Assembly: GCA_027079305.1 (NCBI GenBank)
Contig: JALWVU010000001.1
Coordinates: 1 to 64,000 of the forward strand
Direction: 5' to 3'
Length of the DNA: 64,000 bases
DNA from: Aquificaceae bacterium
Lineage (GTDB): Bacteria > Aquificota > Aquificia > Aquificales > Aquificaceae
Part shown: positions 8,101 to 17,412 of the stretch, in pieces
How positions within the stretch are numbered: the stretch's first letter is position 1
Layout: each line of letters begins with the position of its first letter
The notes under the pieces: generated by a model
The model's input: only the letters and a program-made list of their open reading frames with translations
Database searches by the model: none
Told to the model about the DNA's origin: nothing
Made by a program: the position numbers and the translations under genes

Positions 8101-9111
8101 ATGGACAAGCTTTACAGCTGGCTCATTCTGAAGTCTATCGAGGGCATCGGGGAGAGGAGCATTAAAAAACTCTGGGAAAGGTTCAAAAGTGCTGAAAGAA
8201 TACTGAACGCAAACACGGAAGAGCTCGAAAGCGTCTTGGGCAAAGGGAAGGCGAGGGCAGTTCTCGAGCGAAGAGGCCTGAAGGAAGAAGATATAGAACG
8301 TATCCTGAAGGCTGTGGAGAGAGAAGGGGTAGAGTTCACTACTTTGGAAGATGAAAAATACCCTGAAGGTCTGAAGAGCATACCGGATCCACCTCCCGTG
8401 CTCTTTTACAGAGGAGTGCTGAAAGATTTTCCCCTCTTCGGCCTCGTAGGACCCAGAAAACCTACCGGATACTCCCTCGGATGGACGGAGAGAGTGGTAG
8501 GAGAAGGTGTTAGGGCGGGATGGGGGGTGGTCTCCGGAGGCGCACCCGGAATAGATTCTAAAGCTCACCTCTCCGCGGTTGAAAAAGGTGGATACACCCT
8601 TTGCATTCTCGGTTTTGGGATTTTAAAAGCGACCTCTTCCCTTTTCAGGAAGATAGAAAAATCAAACGGCGTTTTGATAAGCGAGTTTGACCCCGAGGAG
8701 AGGGGAGACAGGTATACCTTCCCAAAGAGAAACAGGTTGATAGCTGGTATATCGGAGTTCCTCGTAATCCCTGAAGCGGGAAGCAAAAGCGGGGCTCTGA
8801 TAACCGCCAACTACGCATATGCATACCGCAAAAAGGTTTACGTCCACATAGGGATAGGAAGCTCTCCAAGCTGGGAAGGGTGCTACAGACTACTGAAGGA
8901 AGGCAAAGCTGAGCCCGTAAGGGATGCTGAGGATATCTTTACCACACATAAGAAGGGAGACGAACTTCATGAGTTCCTAAAAACACCCAGATCTCTTCAG
9001 GAGATAGCCTCCTTTCTTAGAAAGGATTCCAAAGGAACCCTCTCCCTGCTCACCGAGCTTGAGATGGAGGGCAAGATAAGGAGAGTTGGCCCCTTCTACA
9101 CCTCCTGTTAA
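8101..9111 (+). CDS. dprA: DNA processing protein DprA (DNA uptake / RecA loader)
   Basis: 336 residues. An N-terminal helix-hairpin-helix/SAM-like region (WLILKSIEGIGERSIKKLW) is followed by the Rossmann-like DprA core: LVGPRKPTGYS, VVSGGAPGIDSKAHLSA, LISEFDPEERGDRYTFPKRNRLIAGIS and EAGSKSGALITANYA. A C-terminal winged-helix-like end follows (SLQEIASFL). DprA binds incoming single-stranded DNA in natural transformation and loads RecA. No SD precedes the ATG; TATGAT ends 11 nt upstream. It is divergent from the por operon. Confidence 0.93.
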   Translation: MDKLYSWLILKSIEGIGERSIKKLWERFKSAERILNANTEELESVLGKGKARAVLERRGLKEEDIERILKAVEREGVEFTTLEDEKYPEGLKSIPDPPPVLFYRGVLKDFPLFGLVGPRKPTGYSLGWTERVVGEGVRAGWGVVSGGAPGIDSKAHLSAVEKGGYTLCILGFGILKATSSLFRKIEKSNGVLISEFDPEERGDRYTFPKRNRLIAGISEFLVIPEAGSKSGALITANYAYAYRKKVYVHIGIGSSPSWEGCYRLLKEGKAEPVRDAEDIFTTHKKGDELHEFLKTPRSLQEIASFLRKDSKGTLSLLTELEMEGKIRRVGPFYTSC

Positions 9112-9123
9112 AATTGATAACTG

Positions 9124-10665
9124 ATGAGTCAGTCAGTTCCTTTCAGCGGAGGTGAGCTTGTTATCCACACTCTCATAGTCATGGCGGGAGCCTTCATGGC
9201 TATCCTCGATACCACCATAGTAGATATAGCCCTTCCCAAGATGATAGCTCCCCTGAAGACGGATCTCTACGGGATACAGTGGGTGGTGACCGCTTACATG
9301 ATAGCTGCAGCGGTGACTTTGCCCCTGATAGAGTGGATGGAGAAGCTTATCGGTCTTAAAGTCATGTATGTGGTAGGGGTAGCCCTCTTTGCCCTCTCCA
9401 GTTATCTCTGCGGTGTGTCCACGGAACTGTATCAGATGATAATCTTCCGATCCGTTCAGGGGCTTGCGGAAGCGCTGATAATAGTCTCCGCCCAGGCGAT
9501 CCTCTTTACGATCTATCCGCCGGAGCAGAAGGGCGTGGCCATGGGAGTCTTCGGCCTCGGAGCATCCTTCGCACCTGCGGTTGGACCGACCCTCGGTGGG
9601 TGGCTCACGGAGCACCTCAACTGGAACTGGATCTTCTTCATAAACGTCCCCGTGGGAATTGTGCTTACAACCGCCTCCCTATTCTTCCTGAAAGAGGTCT
9701 CTACGGAAAGAAAGGTTCTGCCCTTTAACTTCATCTCCTTTACCTTTATATCAGTTGCGACAGTTTCCACCCTCGTGGTCCTCTCAAAAGGTCAGCAGTG
9801 GGGGTGGTTTACCTCAAACTCAATAACTTTCCTCACACTTCTCGCCCTAATGAGCTACGCTTTATATCTGGTCTCGGATCTTAAAGCAAGGAACAGACTG
9901 ATAGATCTCTCTATTTTCAAGAGGGTGAACTTCAGCGTGTCCTTCCTTGTATTCATGCTCGTGCTGGGTTTTTCCATGTATGCTCTCTTCTACGCCATAC
10001 CGCTCTACTTTGAGTTTCTGAAAGGCCTCAGCACACTCACTACCGGTATACTACTGCTCCCTTTCGCCCTTTCCATAGCTGTCTTTTCGGTCGTGGCGGG
10101 CGCTCTCAGCGATAGGTGGAGCGCAGGAGGAACCCTCCTGATAGCCATAGTGATCTACTTGGGATCGATTTTCCTCTTCATGAGACATTACGACATATAC
10201 ACGCCTAAGACGGAGGCTTCCCTCGAGCTCGCGTTCATGGGTATGGGAATGGGTCTCTTCTTCGCCCCTGTGACAGTTATAGCGCTCCGAGGCCTTGAGG
10301 AGAAGACCATACTGGTCATCAGCCTGCTCGACTACATAAGGTTCATAGGCGGGTCTTTCGGAACAGCGATAGCGACCAACATAATCAAGGGGAACTCCTC
10401 ATTTCACTACGACGAGATATCCGCCCTCCAGTCCATAAATTATCAGGAGGTGAAAAGCAGGATAGAAGCCCTCACCGAGCACTTTCTCGGAACCTCTCAC
10501 ATATTGGAGGAAGCGGTTGCCAAAGCCTACTATACCGTGGGTATGCTCCAGACAAAGTTAGCTTACTCCTACGCCTTCCAGGATCTCTTCGTATGGAGCG
10601 GTGCGTTTGCTATCCTCGGTCTTTTACCCCTTTTAGCCCTCTGGACTTACCCCAGGAGTTCCTGA
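9124..10665 (+). CDS. MFS multidrug exporter, DHA2 (EmrB/QacA) family, 14 membrane segments
   Basis: 513 residues, very hydrophobic. The DHA2 signature LDTTIVDIALP lies in TM1, with GIQWVVTAYMI and the motif C region GPTLGGWLTEHLNWNWIFFINVPVG. The length fits the 14-TM drug:proton antiporter subfamily. The start is 12 nt after the dprA stop, with no SD; TAAAAT ends 9 nt upstream and overlaps the dprA stop codon. No membrane-fusion partner (EmrA-like) is adjacent, so the substrate cannot be given. Confidence 0.88.
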   Translation: MSQSVPFSGGELVIHTLIVMAGAFMAILDTTIVDIALPKMIAPLKTDLYGIQWVVTAYMIAAAVTLPLIEWMEKLIGLKVMYVVGVALFALSSYLCGVSTELYQMIIFRSVQGLAEALIIVSAQAILFTIYPPEQKGVAMGVFGLGASFAPAVGPTLGGWLTEHLNWNWIFFINVPVGIVLTTASLFFLKEVSTERKVLPFNFISFTFISVATVSTLVVLSKGQQWGWFTSNSITFLTLLALMSYALYLVSDLKARNRLIDLSIFKRVNFSVSFLVFMLVLGFSMYALFYAIPLYFEFLKGLSTLTTGILLLPFALSIAVFSVVAGALSDRWSAGGTLLIAIVIYLGSIFLFMRHYDIYTPKTEASLELAFMGMGMGLFFAPVTVIALRGLEEKTILVISLLDYIRFIGGSFGTAIATNIIKGNSSFHYDEISALQSINYQEVKSRIEALTEHFLGTSHILEEAVAKAYYTVGMLQTKLAYSYAFQDLFVWSGAFAILGLLPLLALWTYPRSS

Positions 10666-10669
10666 AGGT

Positions 10670-11269
10670 CTACTTTTCCCCCTTGTTCCCTATAGTAGGC
10701 ACATCGATTATGCTTCCGTAAACGTAGTTGACCATGCCGTGTTTCCCCTTAACTCTAAGACCCACGTAGTCCACAAACTTTTTGTGTCCGAAGACTGCGT
10801 AATTCTGAGAGTCCTGCATTACCCTGTAGTTCTCGTCCTTCTTAAGTTCGTTGTATTTGTTTAGAACAACCTCCGAATCCCCTATAGGCATCTCGGACAC
10901 TATAAAGGCAAGTTGTTTCTGATAAGGATAGTAGACGATCAGACAGTGGTTCAACCTGTTGTCGTTGTTTATCACGATGTAGACGAACCTGTATTCGCTG
11001 TCGCTGAACTTTGACCTTGCCCACGAGGCGTTGCTTATCCAGAAAGCGAACCAGTTGTCTCCGAGGATGGGCTTTATCTTCTTATAGACCTTCAGCATCA
11101 ACTTCTCCTTGTCTACATCCATGCTTGTTATCCTAAGTTCATCAAACAGGACTCTCTCCATGAGCTTCCTCTCAGATGCACTCATTGTGGCGGTCTCGCT
11201 TATGGCAAAAGACATATAGGACCAGGCAAGCAAAAGCGTGAATACTAAGGTTCTGCAAAAGGTCGCCAT
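10670..11269 (-). CDS. Secreted protein of unknown function
   Basis: 199 residues that I do not recognise. A cleavable signal peptide is likely (hydrophobic residues about 8-20, ending near SFAISE). The remainder is a mixed alpha/beta soluble domain with many charged residues; a single Cys lies near NRLNHCLIVYYP. It is convergent with the MFS gene (4 nt apart) and divergent from the first SurA-like gene; the two promoters share the AT-rich stretch 11291-11304. An SD (GGAGGG) and TATAAT on the minus strand support ATG 11269. A periplasmic location is inferred. Confidence 0.7.
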   Translation of the reverse strand: MATFCRTLVFTLLLAWSYMSFAISETATMSASERKLMERVLFDELRITSMDVDKEKLMLKVYKKIKPILGDNWFAFWISNASWARSKFSDSEYRFVYIVINNDNRLNHCLIVYYPYQKQLAFIVSEMPIGDSEVVLNKYNELKKDENYRVMQDSQNYAVFGHKKFVDYVGLRVKGKHGMVNYVYGSIIDVPTIGNKGEK

Positions 11270-11304
11270 GCCTACCCTCCTGCAACTTTGCTTTAATTAT
11301 ATTA

Positions 11305-12123
11305 ATGCTCCTTTTTCTCATCCTGGTTCTGGCTTCATCAATATCCTTCTCGGACGTTGTGGCACGGGTGAACGGGAAGATACTGACCAAGGAGGAGTTC
11401 GAAAGGGCTTTCAGAAACTACTGGAAGGAGATACTTCACTTCAACCCCGGAAAACCGAGAAAAGAGGACAGGAGGAAGTTTCTCTTCGAGTATCTAAAGG
11501 GAATAATCATCGAAGATGTCGCCCTCGACCTGGGCATACGGGTCTCCGAAGAGGAGATTAGAGGACAGCTTCGCAGGTGGGGAGTTAGGAGACCGAGCGA
11601 TACCATTTTGAATATGGCAAGGTGGGAGATCTTAACACACAAGCTGGAGAACCACATAACCAAGGACGTGAGGGTGAAGGAGGAAGAGATAAGAGCTTAC
11701 TACCTGCTTAATAAAAGAGAGTTTCGCTATCCGGACCAGGTGAAACTTCTCAGAGTGGTAGCGGAGGACAGGAAAACCGCGGAGAAGGCATACAAGGCTC
11801 TCAAAGAGGGGAGAGAACTTCCAAAGACTGGCATAACCGTGGGCAGGGAGAGATGGTATTCCATACACGCCCTTCCCAAGAAGATAAGGAAGAAGCTGTG
11901 GCCCTACAGGGTGGGAAGGGTATCGAAGCCCATAAGATTCGAGGCTGGATACCTTATTCTCAAGGTGCTCGACAGGCGGAGGGCGGGCCAGCTACCCCTC
12001 TCGGAGGTTAGGGACAGGGTTAGGCAAAAGATCCTTAAAATGAAGAAGGAGGAGGTCTTTAAAAGATGGTTCAGAAGTGTTCTCAGAAACTACAGGCTAG
12101 AGGTCTACTTAAAGGAACTCTGA
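11305..12123 (+). CDS. SurA-like periplasmic chaperone / parvulin-type peptidyl-prolyl isomerase
   Basis: 272 residues. A short signal peptide (LFLILVLASSISF) is followed by DVVARVNGKILTKEEFERAF, the standard opening of the SurA_N domain. A helical region then leads to a parvulin-like segment (ITVGRERWYSIHALPKKIRKKLW, GRVSKPIRFEAGYLILKVLDRR). The parvulin core is short and degenerate, so it may be chaperone-only. SurA homologues escort outer-membrane proteins. It overlaps the next gene, a paralogue, by 58 nt. Confidence 0.82.
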   Translation: MLLFLILVLASSISFSDVVARVNGKILTKEEFERAFRNYWKEILHFNPGKPRKEDRRKFLFEYLKGIIIEDVALDLGIRVSEEEIRGQLRRWGVRRPSDTILNMARWEILTHKLENHITKDVRVKEEEIRAYYLLNKREFRYPDQVKLLRVVAEDRKTAEKAYKALKEGRELPKTGITVGRERWYSIHALPKKIRKKLWPYRVGRVSKPIRFEAGYLILKVLDRRRAGQLPLSEVRDRVRQKILKMKKEEVFKRWFRSVLRNYRLEVYLKEL

Positions 12124-12935
12124 TACTTCTACTGCTTGTCCTTAATATAGGCTTTGGCCAGCTACTGGACAGGGTGGTGGCCAACGTGAACGGTGAACCC
12201 ATCCTCGAAAGCGAGCTGAAGGTAGCGAGCATATTCTACGGGATAAAGGACAGAAAGAAGCTCATAGATATACTCGTAGAAAAACATCTTATAGCTCAGT
12301 TCCTCAGCAGGCAGGGCCTCAACATACCCGAAGATTACATAGATCAGCTTATAAAGGACATAGCTACCTCCAACAACAAGAGCGTGGAAGAACTTTACGA
12401 GGAACTGCGTAAGGAGAACCTCACAATCGAGGACCTCAGGAACTTCCTTAGAGTGGAGGTAGCTTCTACACTCGGACTCAGGGAGTATCTCTCGAGCAGG
12501 ATAGACGTTTCAGAGATAGAGATAGAACTTGAAAGGCTGAAGCATGGAGAGGTAAAGTTCCTAAAAGAGATAGAACTCCTCGTGATAGATAAAAAGGACA
12601 AGGAAAAACTCCTGAAGCTTATAGAGGAGAAGGGAACGAACCTAAAAGAGGTAGCTAAAGCCCTTGGAACTGAGGTGGAGAGGCTCAAAGTTAGAAGGGG
12701 TGATCTGGTGGATCCCCTCGACAGGGAGGTCTGGAGGGCCAGGGAAGGAGATCTCGCCATAGCGGAGGATGAAGATAGAATATACCTGGCGAAGGTTCTC
12801 AGAACCGTAAGGGTGTTTTCGGGTAGGAGCGAGGACGAGATAAGGAAAGAGATCCTCAGCAGAAAGATAGAGGAGGAAAAGAAGAGAATAATAAGTAAGC
12901 TCAAGAAAGAGAGTTTCGTTCAGATACTCGGCTGA
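12066..12935 (+). CDS. Second SurA-like periplasmic chaperone
   Basis: 289 residues. After a signal peptide (TLILLLLVLNIGFGQ) comes LDRVVANVNGEPILESELKVA, a typical SurA_N opening, then helices and a C-terminal domain with REGDLAIAEDEDRIYLAKVLR resembling the end of a parvulin domain. ATG at 12066 lies 58 nt inside the preceding gene. I accept it because a perfect SD (AAGGAGGAGG) sits about 10 nt upstream and no other in-frame ATG precedes the signal peptide. It is a tandem paralogue of the gene before it. Its 3' end overlaps murI by 35 nt, tail to tail. Confidence 0.82.
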   Translation: MVQKCSQKLQARGLLKGTLILLLLVLNIGFGQLLDRVVANVNGEPILESELKVASIFYGIKDRKKLIDILVEKHLIAQFLSRQGLNIPEDYIDQLIKDIATSNNKSVEELYEELRKENLTIEDLRNFLRVEVASTLGLREYLSSRIDVSEIEIELERLKHGEVKFLKEIELLVIDKKDKEKLLKLIEEKGTNLKEVAKALGTEVERLKVRRGDLVDPLDREVWRAREGDLAIAEDEDRIYLAKVLRTVRVFSGRSEDEIRKEILSRKIEEEKKRIISKLKKESFVQILG

Positions 12936-13689
12936 GATCTTCCCCGAGGATACGGGCCTTCGCAGGCTCACCCAGTATTATCTCCAGCAGGCTCTCCAAG
13001 TTCTGAGATCTGTCGGTAAAATAAAGCTCGGTTTCTCCGGAGCCTTCGTTCTTTACCACACTCTCAAGCTCCACAGCGACAGCTTCGGAGGAGTCCACCA
13101 CCCTTACGCCGGGGAGAAACTCCTGGATAAGCTTTTTAAGGAGCGGATAGTGGGTGCAACCGAGGATTAGGGTGTCTATTCCCTTTTCCTTAAACTCCTG
13201 AAGATACATGGCCACTACCTTTTCCGGTATCTCTCCCTCCAACAGCCCCTCTTCCACGAGGGGAACGAAGAGAGGACATGCCTTGGAAAAAACCTCCGCA
13301 CCCGACCTTTCCAAAAGTTTCTGATAGGCACCGCTCCTGACCGTCGCCTGAGTTCCTATAACACCGATCCTACCGCTGGTGCTTTCCAGGGCCTTTTTCA
13401 CGCCCGGTTCTACCACTCCCAAGACAGGAACAGGGAAGTTTTCCCTGAGAACATCTATCGCCTGGGAGCTCGCGGTATTACAGGCGACCACGAGGACCTC
13501 CACACCCTTGGATATCAAAAACTCCGCACATTCCAGGCTGTATCTTATAACCGTCTCCCGGGATCTGTTCCCGTAAGGGACCCTCGCGGTATCACCCAGG
13601 TAAACGAGATCCAGATTGCTGAACCTTTCTCTTATGGCCCTGAGAACGGTAAGGCCTCCTACGCCCGAGTCAAATATACCTACCTTCAA
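12901..13689 (-). CDS. murI: Glutamate racemase
   Basis: Makes D-glutamate for peptidoglycan. It shows [35 protein letters not shown] (first catalytic Cys), [12 protein letters not shown] and LGCTHYPLL (second Cys). A longer frame is open upstream, but homology starts at [11 protein letters not shown], so I set the start at TTG 13689, preceded by GGAGAGG. The length is then 262 residues, normal for MurI. It is divergent from ispA. The -10 boxes of both genes overlap in the palindrome TAAAATTTTA (13714-13723). Confidence 0.93.
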   Translation of the reverse strand: MKVGIFDSGVGGLTVLRAIRERFSNLDLVYLGDTARVPYGNRSRETVIRYSLECAEFLISKGVEVLVVACNTASSQAIDVLRENFPVPVLGVVEPGVKKALESTSGRIGVIGTQATVRSGAYQKLLERSGAEVFSKACPLFVPLVEEGLLEGEIPEKVVAMYLQEFKEKGIDTLILGCTHYPLLKKLIQEFLPGVRVVDSSEAVAVELESVVKNEGSGETELYFTDRSQNLESLLEIILGEPAKARILGEDLSRVSERNSLS

Positions 13690-13713
13690 TCCGCCTCTCC
13701 CTAATGATCTCTG

Positions 13714-13723
13714 TAAAATTTTA
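13714..13723. promoter_or_regulatory. Overlapping divergent -10 boxes of ispA and murI
   Basis: TAAAATTTTA reads TAAAAT on both strands. On the plus strand it ends 10 nt before the ispA ATG (13730). On the minus strand it lies about 28 nt before the murI TTG (13689). Only one polymerase can use it at a time. The -35 boxes are not clear. Confidence 0.45.
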
Positions 13724-13729
13724 AAGCCT

Positions 13730-14530
13730 ATGGATAAGATTTCCCTCTGGAAAGAGAGGATAGAGAAAAGACTTAGAGAGCTGTTCAATCCGCCCGGACC
13801 AGAAATACTCAGGGAGGCCATGTCCTACTATCTGTTCCAGCAGGGGAAGAGGATAAGGCCCCTTTTTACCGTCGCGGTGGCGAGTGCTCTGGGAGGGAAC
13901 GAGGAGGACGCCATAACCGCAGGATGTGCCATAGAGATTATCCACAACTACTCGCTCATACACGACGACCTGCCAGCAATGGATAACGATCAATTTAGAA
14001 GGGGGCTTCCCACCTGCCATGTCAAATACGGGGAATCAATAGCCATACTTGCGGGAGATGCCCTGCTGAACTACGCCTTCGAGGTTCTATCAGACGTTCG
14101 GAACTTCAGAACGTTATCCGAATCCGAGGTGTTAAAGCTTATAAGCGTGATAGCGGGAAAGTCCGGGGCGGGCGGTATGGTCGGTGGTCAGGTGCTGGAC
14201 ATAACCGGCGAAAAGGACCTGGAAAGGGTGAATTTACTCAAGACCGCTGCCCTATTTGAAGCCTGCTTCATGTCCGCGGGCGTAGTTTCAAAGAGATCGG
14301 ACCTTTTACCGAATCTCGAACAGGCGGGAAGGATGGTAGGCCTGCTCTTCCAGATAACGGACGATATACTCGACAGGGATGGCCTCTGCGAAATTTTGGG
14401 AGAAAGAGATGCCAGGGACAAAGCGAAGCGGATTTATGAGGAGACCTTGACCATCCTTCGAGACCTCTTTGGCAAAGAACCTCCCGAACTAAAAAAACTC
14501 CTTGACAAGGTCTATCTAAGGATCACTTGA
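13730..14530 (+). CDS. ispA: Short-chain trans-prenyl diphosphate synthase (farnesyl/geranylgeranyl)
   Basis: 266 residues. The first Asp-rich motif DDLPAMDND follows HNYSLIHDD, the second is QITDDILD, and [18 protein letters not shown] begins the core. It condenses isopentenyl diphosphate with allylic diphosphates for quinone, undecaprenol or ether-lipid precursors. Homology and the overlapping -10 box place the start at ATG 13730; the frame open further upstream is not used. It is about 30 residues shorter than E. coli IspA, trimmed at the C-terminus. Tail-to-tail overlap with pilC is 8 nt. The window also holds ispE, uppP and a geranylgeranyl-reductase-like gene. Chain length cannot be read from sequence alone. 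Confidence 0.92.
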   Translation: MDKISLWKERIEKRLRELFNPPGPEILREAMSYYLFQQGKRIRPLFTVAVASALGGNEEDAITAGCAIEIIHNYSLIHDDLPAMDNDQFRRGLPTCHVKYGESIAILAGDALLNYAFEVLSDVRNFRTLSESEVLKLISVIAGKSGAGGMVGGQVLDITGEKDLERVNLLKTAALFEACFMSAGVVSKRSDLLPNLEQAGRMVGLLFQITDDILDRDGLCEILGERDARDKAKRIYEETLTILRDLFGKEPPELKKLLDKVYLRIT

Positions 14531-15764
14531 TCAGCTCACCCATCTTGAATATGGGCATGTAGAGAGCTATAAGTATAAGCCCTATTATGCTACCGAGAAC
14601 TACTATAAGGAGAGGTTCTATTAGTGTTATCAATCCTTCAACAGCTCTGTCCACCTCATCTTCGTAAAATCTCGCTATTGTGTCGAGCATTTCGTCGAGT
14701 CTTCCCGTTTCCTCCCCGACCTTAACCATCGCGATTATAAGCCTCGGAAAACGCTCTGTCTTCTCCATAGAAGCCCACATGGGTTGTCCTTCGGTAACAT
14801 CCTTCTGAACCCTATCAACAGCTTCCTTTATCACAAGGTTCCCCGCCACTTTGCCCGCTATCTCAAGGGCACGTTCTATAGAGACACCGCTTGCAAACAT
14901 GGTAGCCATGGTTCTGCCAAATTTGGCCATAGCACTCTTCAGAACAAGATCTCCAAACTTTGGTGCTCTAAGCATAAACGCATGAACCGCCTTTCTGAAA
15001 CCATAGCTCCTTGTGTAGGCTAATCTGAATGCAACTGAAAAAGCTACAATAAATCCAATTATGAAAAGCATATTGTTTCTGAGTGCGTTGGAAGCGTTTA
15101 TCAACATCTGAGTGGGCAGGGGGAGAGAACCGCCCAGGCTTTTATATATATCCGCAAATGTGGGAACAAGGAAGTATAGAATACCGACAACTATAGCAGT
15201 TGCAACTACAAGAACGAATACAGGATAGAAGGAGGCACTCTTTATCTTGCTCTTTATCATAGCGAGCTTTTCGTAATACTCAGAAGCCCTCAGGAGCGCC
15301 TTGTCGAGTTCACCGGTCTCCTCACCAACCGCTACAAGGTTTATCACAAGCTCCGGGAATACATCAGATCTGACAGCCATAGCGTCGGAAAGAGATCTCC
15401 CAGCACCAACATCTTGCGCGACCTCAGCCAAAGCTTCCGCTAATTTCTTATTAGGCATCTGGTCCGCGACTATCTCGAGGGCATCTATGATCCCCACACC
15501 CGCATTCACCATAGCTCCAAGCTGTCTACAGAAAAGGGCTATGTCTCTGTCGCCTATACCTCCGAATAGAGTTATCCCGGCCTTCTTCTTCTTCTCTTCC
15601 TTTTTCTCCTCCTTAGGAGCTTCCTCTGCGATCTCGTCCGCGTTTATAAAGTGAAGCCCCCTCTCCCTTACCTTCTCTACGAGATCATTAAAGCTGGGAG
15701 CCTCTATTACATCTTCGATAAGATTCCCCTCCTCCGTGTAGGCTTTAACCTTGTATCTCGGCAT
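14523..15764 (-). CDS. pilC: Type IV pilus inner-membrane platform protein
   Basis: 413 residues of the GspF/PilC family. A short N-terminal cytoplasmic part with a lysine-rich linker ([10 protein letters not shown]) precedes two tandem T2SSF domains: [25 protein letters not shown] and [25 protein letters not shown]. Three long hydrophobic segments (about 165-190, 220-245, 385-405) anchor it in the inner membrane. It is transcribed just after pilT (3 nt apart), so platform and retraction motor are made together. Pili could serve adhesion or DNA uptake with DprA. Confidence 0.92.
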   Translation of the reverse strand: MPRYKVKAYTEEGNLIEDVIEAPSFNDLVEKVRERGLHFINADEIAEEAPKEEKKEEKKKKAGITLFGGIGDRDIALFCRQLGAMVNAGVGIIDALEIVADQMPNKKLAEALAEVAQDVGAGRSLSDAMAVRSDVFPELVINLVAVGEETGELDKALLRASEYYEKLAMIKSKIKSASFYPVFVLVVATAIVVGILYFLVPTFADIYKSLGGSLPLPTQMLINASNALRNNMLFIIGFIVAFSVAFRLAYTRSYGFRKAVHAFMLRAPKFGDLVLKSAMAKFGRTMATMFASGVSIERALEIAGKVAGNLVIKEAVDRVQKDVTEGQPMWASMEKTERFPRLIIAMVKVGEETGRLDEMLDTIARFYEDEVDRAVEGLITLIEPLLIVVLGSIIGLILIALYMPIFKMGELIK

Positions 15765-15767
15765 CTA

Positions 15768-16868
15768 TCATGCCCCCCTCTTCATCCCGAGCATTCTTTC
15801 AAGCTCTTTTACATCGGGAGAAGCCCTCAGAGCTTGATCCAAAGTTATATATCCCGCCTTGTAGAGCTTGAATAGGCTCTGGTTCATCGTCTGCATACCG
15901 CTCTCTATCTGACCGCTCTGCATGAGGGAGTATATCTGCTGGAGCTTGTTCTCCCTTATCAGGTTTCTTATACCTGAGTTGGGAATAAGAAGCTCGTAGG
16001 CGAGAACCCTTCCACCCCCAACCTTGGGAAGAAGCCTCTGGGATATGACTCCCTGAAGGGTGAATGAAAGCTGGACTCTTATCTGCTCCTGTTGTTCCGC
16101 AGGGAATATGTCTACTATCCTCGTTATAGTTGATATAGCAGTGTTCGTGTGCAGGGTTCCAAAGACAAGGTGACCTGTTTCCGCAGCCCTGAGAGCGGTC
16201 TCTATGGTCTCTCTATCTCTCATTTCACCCACGAGGATGACGTCCGGGTCCTCCCTCAGAGCAGCCCTCAAAGCTTCCGCAAAGGAGTAGACGTCTTGCT
16301 CTATCTCCCTCTGGTTGACTATGCTCTTTCTATGCTGGAATATATATTCAACGGGATCCTCTATAGTGATTATATGGTAAGGGAAATTCTCATTAATGTA
16401 ATTTATCAACGCTGCAAGGGTTGTGGACTTACCAGATCCAGTTGGTCCTGTAACAAGAATAAGACCCATACTCTTGTGGCAAAGCTCTAAAACCTTTTCG
16501 GTCAGCCCCAGCTCGCTTACCGTTCTTATCTTATAGGGGAGCCTCCTAAAAGCAGCAGCCACGGAGCTTCTCTGATAGAAGACGTTAGCTCTAAATCTAC
16601 CTATATCTTTCACACCAAAAGAGAAATCTACCTGCCCTCTCTCTTCCAAAGTCTTCCTGTGCCTTTCAGACATAACCGAGTAAGCAAGTTTTTGTGTCAT
16701 ATCGGGCGTTAGAACAGGGAACTCATTTAGGAAGACTATGTTCCCATCTACACGGATAGCGGGTTTCGCCCCGGAGGTTATGTGTATATCGCTGGCATTC
16801 ATACGGACCGCCTTTTGGATTATGTCTATAAGCCTTACCTCTCTCGCCTGAACAGCCTGAGCTTCCAA
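15768..16868 (-). CDS. pilT: Type IV pilus retraction ATPase
   Basis: Hexameric cytoplasmic ATPase that powers pilus disassembly. It shows Walker A (GPTGSGKST), an Asp box (HIITIEDPVEYIF), Walker B (DVILVGEMRD), a His box (GHLVFGTLHTN), and AIRVDGNIVF at the N-terminal PAS-like domain. The longest frame begins at a TTG at 16910, but that codon sits on the -10 box TATAAT (16902-16907). A strong SD AAGGAGGGG followed by TTG at 16868 gives a 366-residue protein beginning LEAQAVQAREVRL, the usual PilT length. I choose that start. Confidence 0.94.
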   Translation of the reverse strand: MEAQAVQAREVRLIDIIQKAVRMNASDIHITSGAKPAIRVDGNIVFLNEFPVLTPDMTQKLAYSVMSERHRKTLEERGQVDFSFGVKDIGRFRANVFYQRSSVAAAFRRLPYKIRTVSELGLTEKVLELCHKSMGLILVTGPTGSGKSTTLAALINYINENFPYHIITIEDPVEYIFQHRKSIVNQREIEQDVYSFAEALRAALREDPDVILVGEMRDRETIETALRAAETGHLVFGTLHTNTAISTITRIVDIFPAEQQEQIRVQLSFTLQGVISQRLLPKVGGGRVLAYELLIPNSGIRNLIRENKLQQIYSLMQSGQIESGMQTMNQSLFKLYKAGYITLDQALRASPDVKELERMLGMKRGA

Positions 16869-16959
16869 TATACCCCTCCTTAAGCTCTTATTATTTGAAA
16901 AATTATACAAAAAGCTCGAGATGCAAAGGGACTTGTTAGAAGATTTTAAAGGCTTAATT

Positions 16960-16977
16960 TATGACATATATGTCATA
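16960..16977. promoter_or_regulatory. Perfect 18-bp palindrome upstream of moaE (candidate operator)
   Basis: TATGACATATATGTCATA reads the same on both strands and ends at the A of the first possible moaE ATG. With the preferred start at 16989 it lies 11 bp upstream of translation, where a repressor would block initiation. The binding protein is unknown. Confidence 0.6.
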
Positions 16978-16988
16978 TGGAGGCGGAT

Positions 16989-17411
16989 ATGGTTCCTAAG
17001 ATCTACTTGGGACACGAATGGTTTGGGGCGGAAAGGATACTCTCCCAATTTCAAGTTCCCCCCGAGTGCGGAGCTTCCGTGGTCTTTCTGGGCATTCCGC
17101 GCAGTGCACCCGAAGACGGAGACGTTAAGGAACTTCACTACGAAGCCTATCCCGAAATGGCCCTAAAAGAAATGAAGAGGATACGGGAAGAGACCCTGGA
17201 AAAGTTTGGAGTTAAAGAGGTTTTCATCCACCACAGGCTCGGCGTTGTTCCTGTAGGAGAACCTTCTTTCCTGGTGGTCGTTTTCGGAGGGCACAGGGAG
17301 GAGACTTTTAAGGCCTGCAGGTACGCGGTGGACGAGACCAAGAAGAGGGTTCCCATATGGAAGAAAGAAGTCTTCAACTCCGGTAAGGGTGAGTGGGTCT
17401 TAGGAGCCTGA
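16989..17411 (+). CDS. moaE: Molybdopterin synthase catalytic (large) subunit
   Basis: About 140 residues. It transfers sulfur from thiocarboxylated MoaD to precursor Z in molybdenum cofactor synthesis. Family blocks: [82 protein letters not shown]; the last contains the active-site lysines. ATG at 16977 gives four more residues, but GGAGG at 16979-16983 is correctly spaced only for ATG 16989. No moaD is nearby. It is followed 1 nt later by moaA. Confidence 0.92.
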   Translation: MVPKIYLGHEWFGAERILSQFQVPPECGASVVFLGIPRSAPEDGDVKELHYEAYPEMALKEMKRIREETLEKFGVKEVFIHHRLGVVPVGEPSFLVVVFGGHREETFKACRYAVDETKKRVPIWKKEVFNSGKGEWVLGA

Positions 17412-17412
17412 T

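Noticed and set aside
16869-16910. 14 extra N-terminal codons for pilT from TTG 16910
   Set aside because: The codons lie on the -10 box TATAAT and have no ribosome site; TTG 16868 has a strong SD and the normal PilT length.
16977-16988. moaE start at ATG 16977
   Set aside because: The SD GGAGG at 16979-16983 is placed for ATG 16989; ATG 16977 has none and lies in the palindrome.
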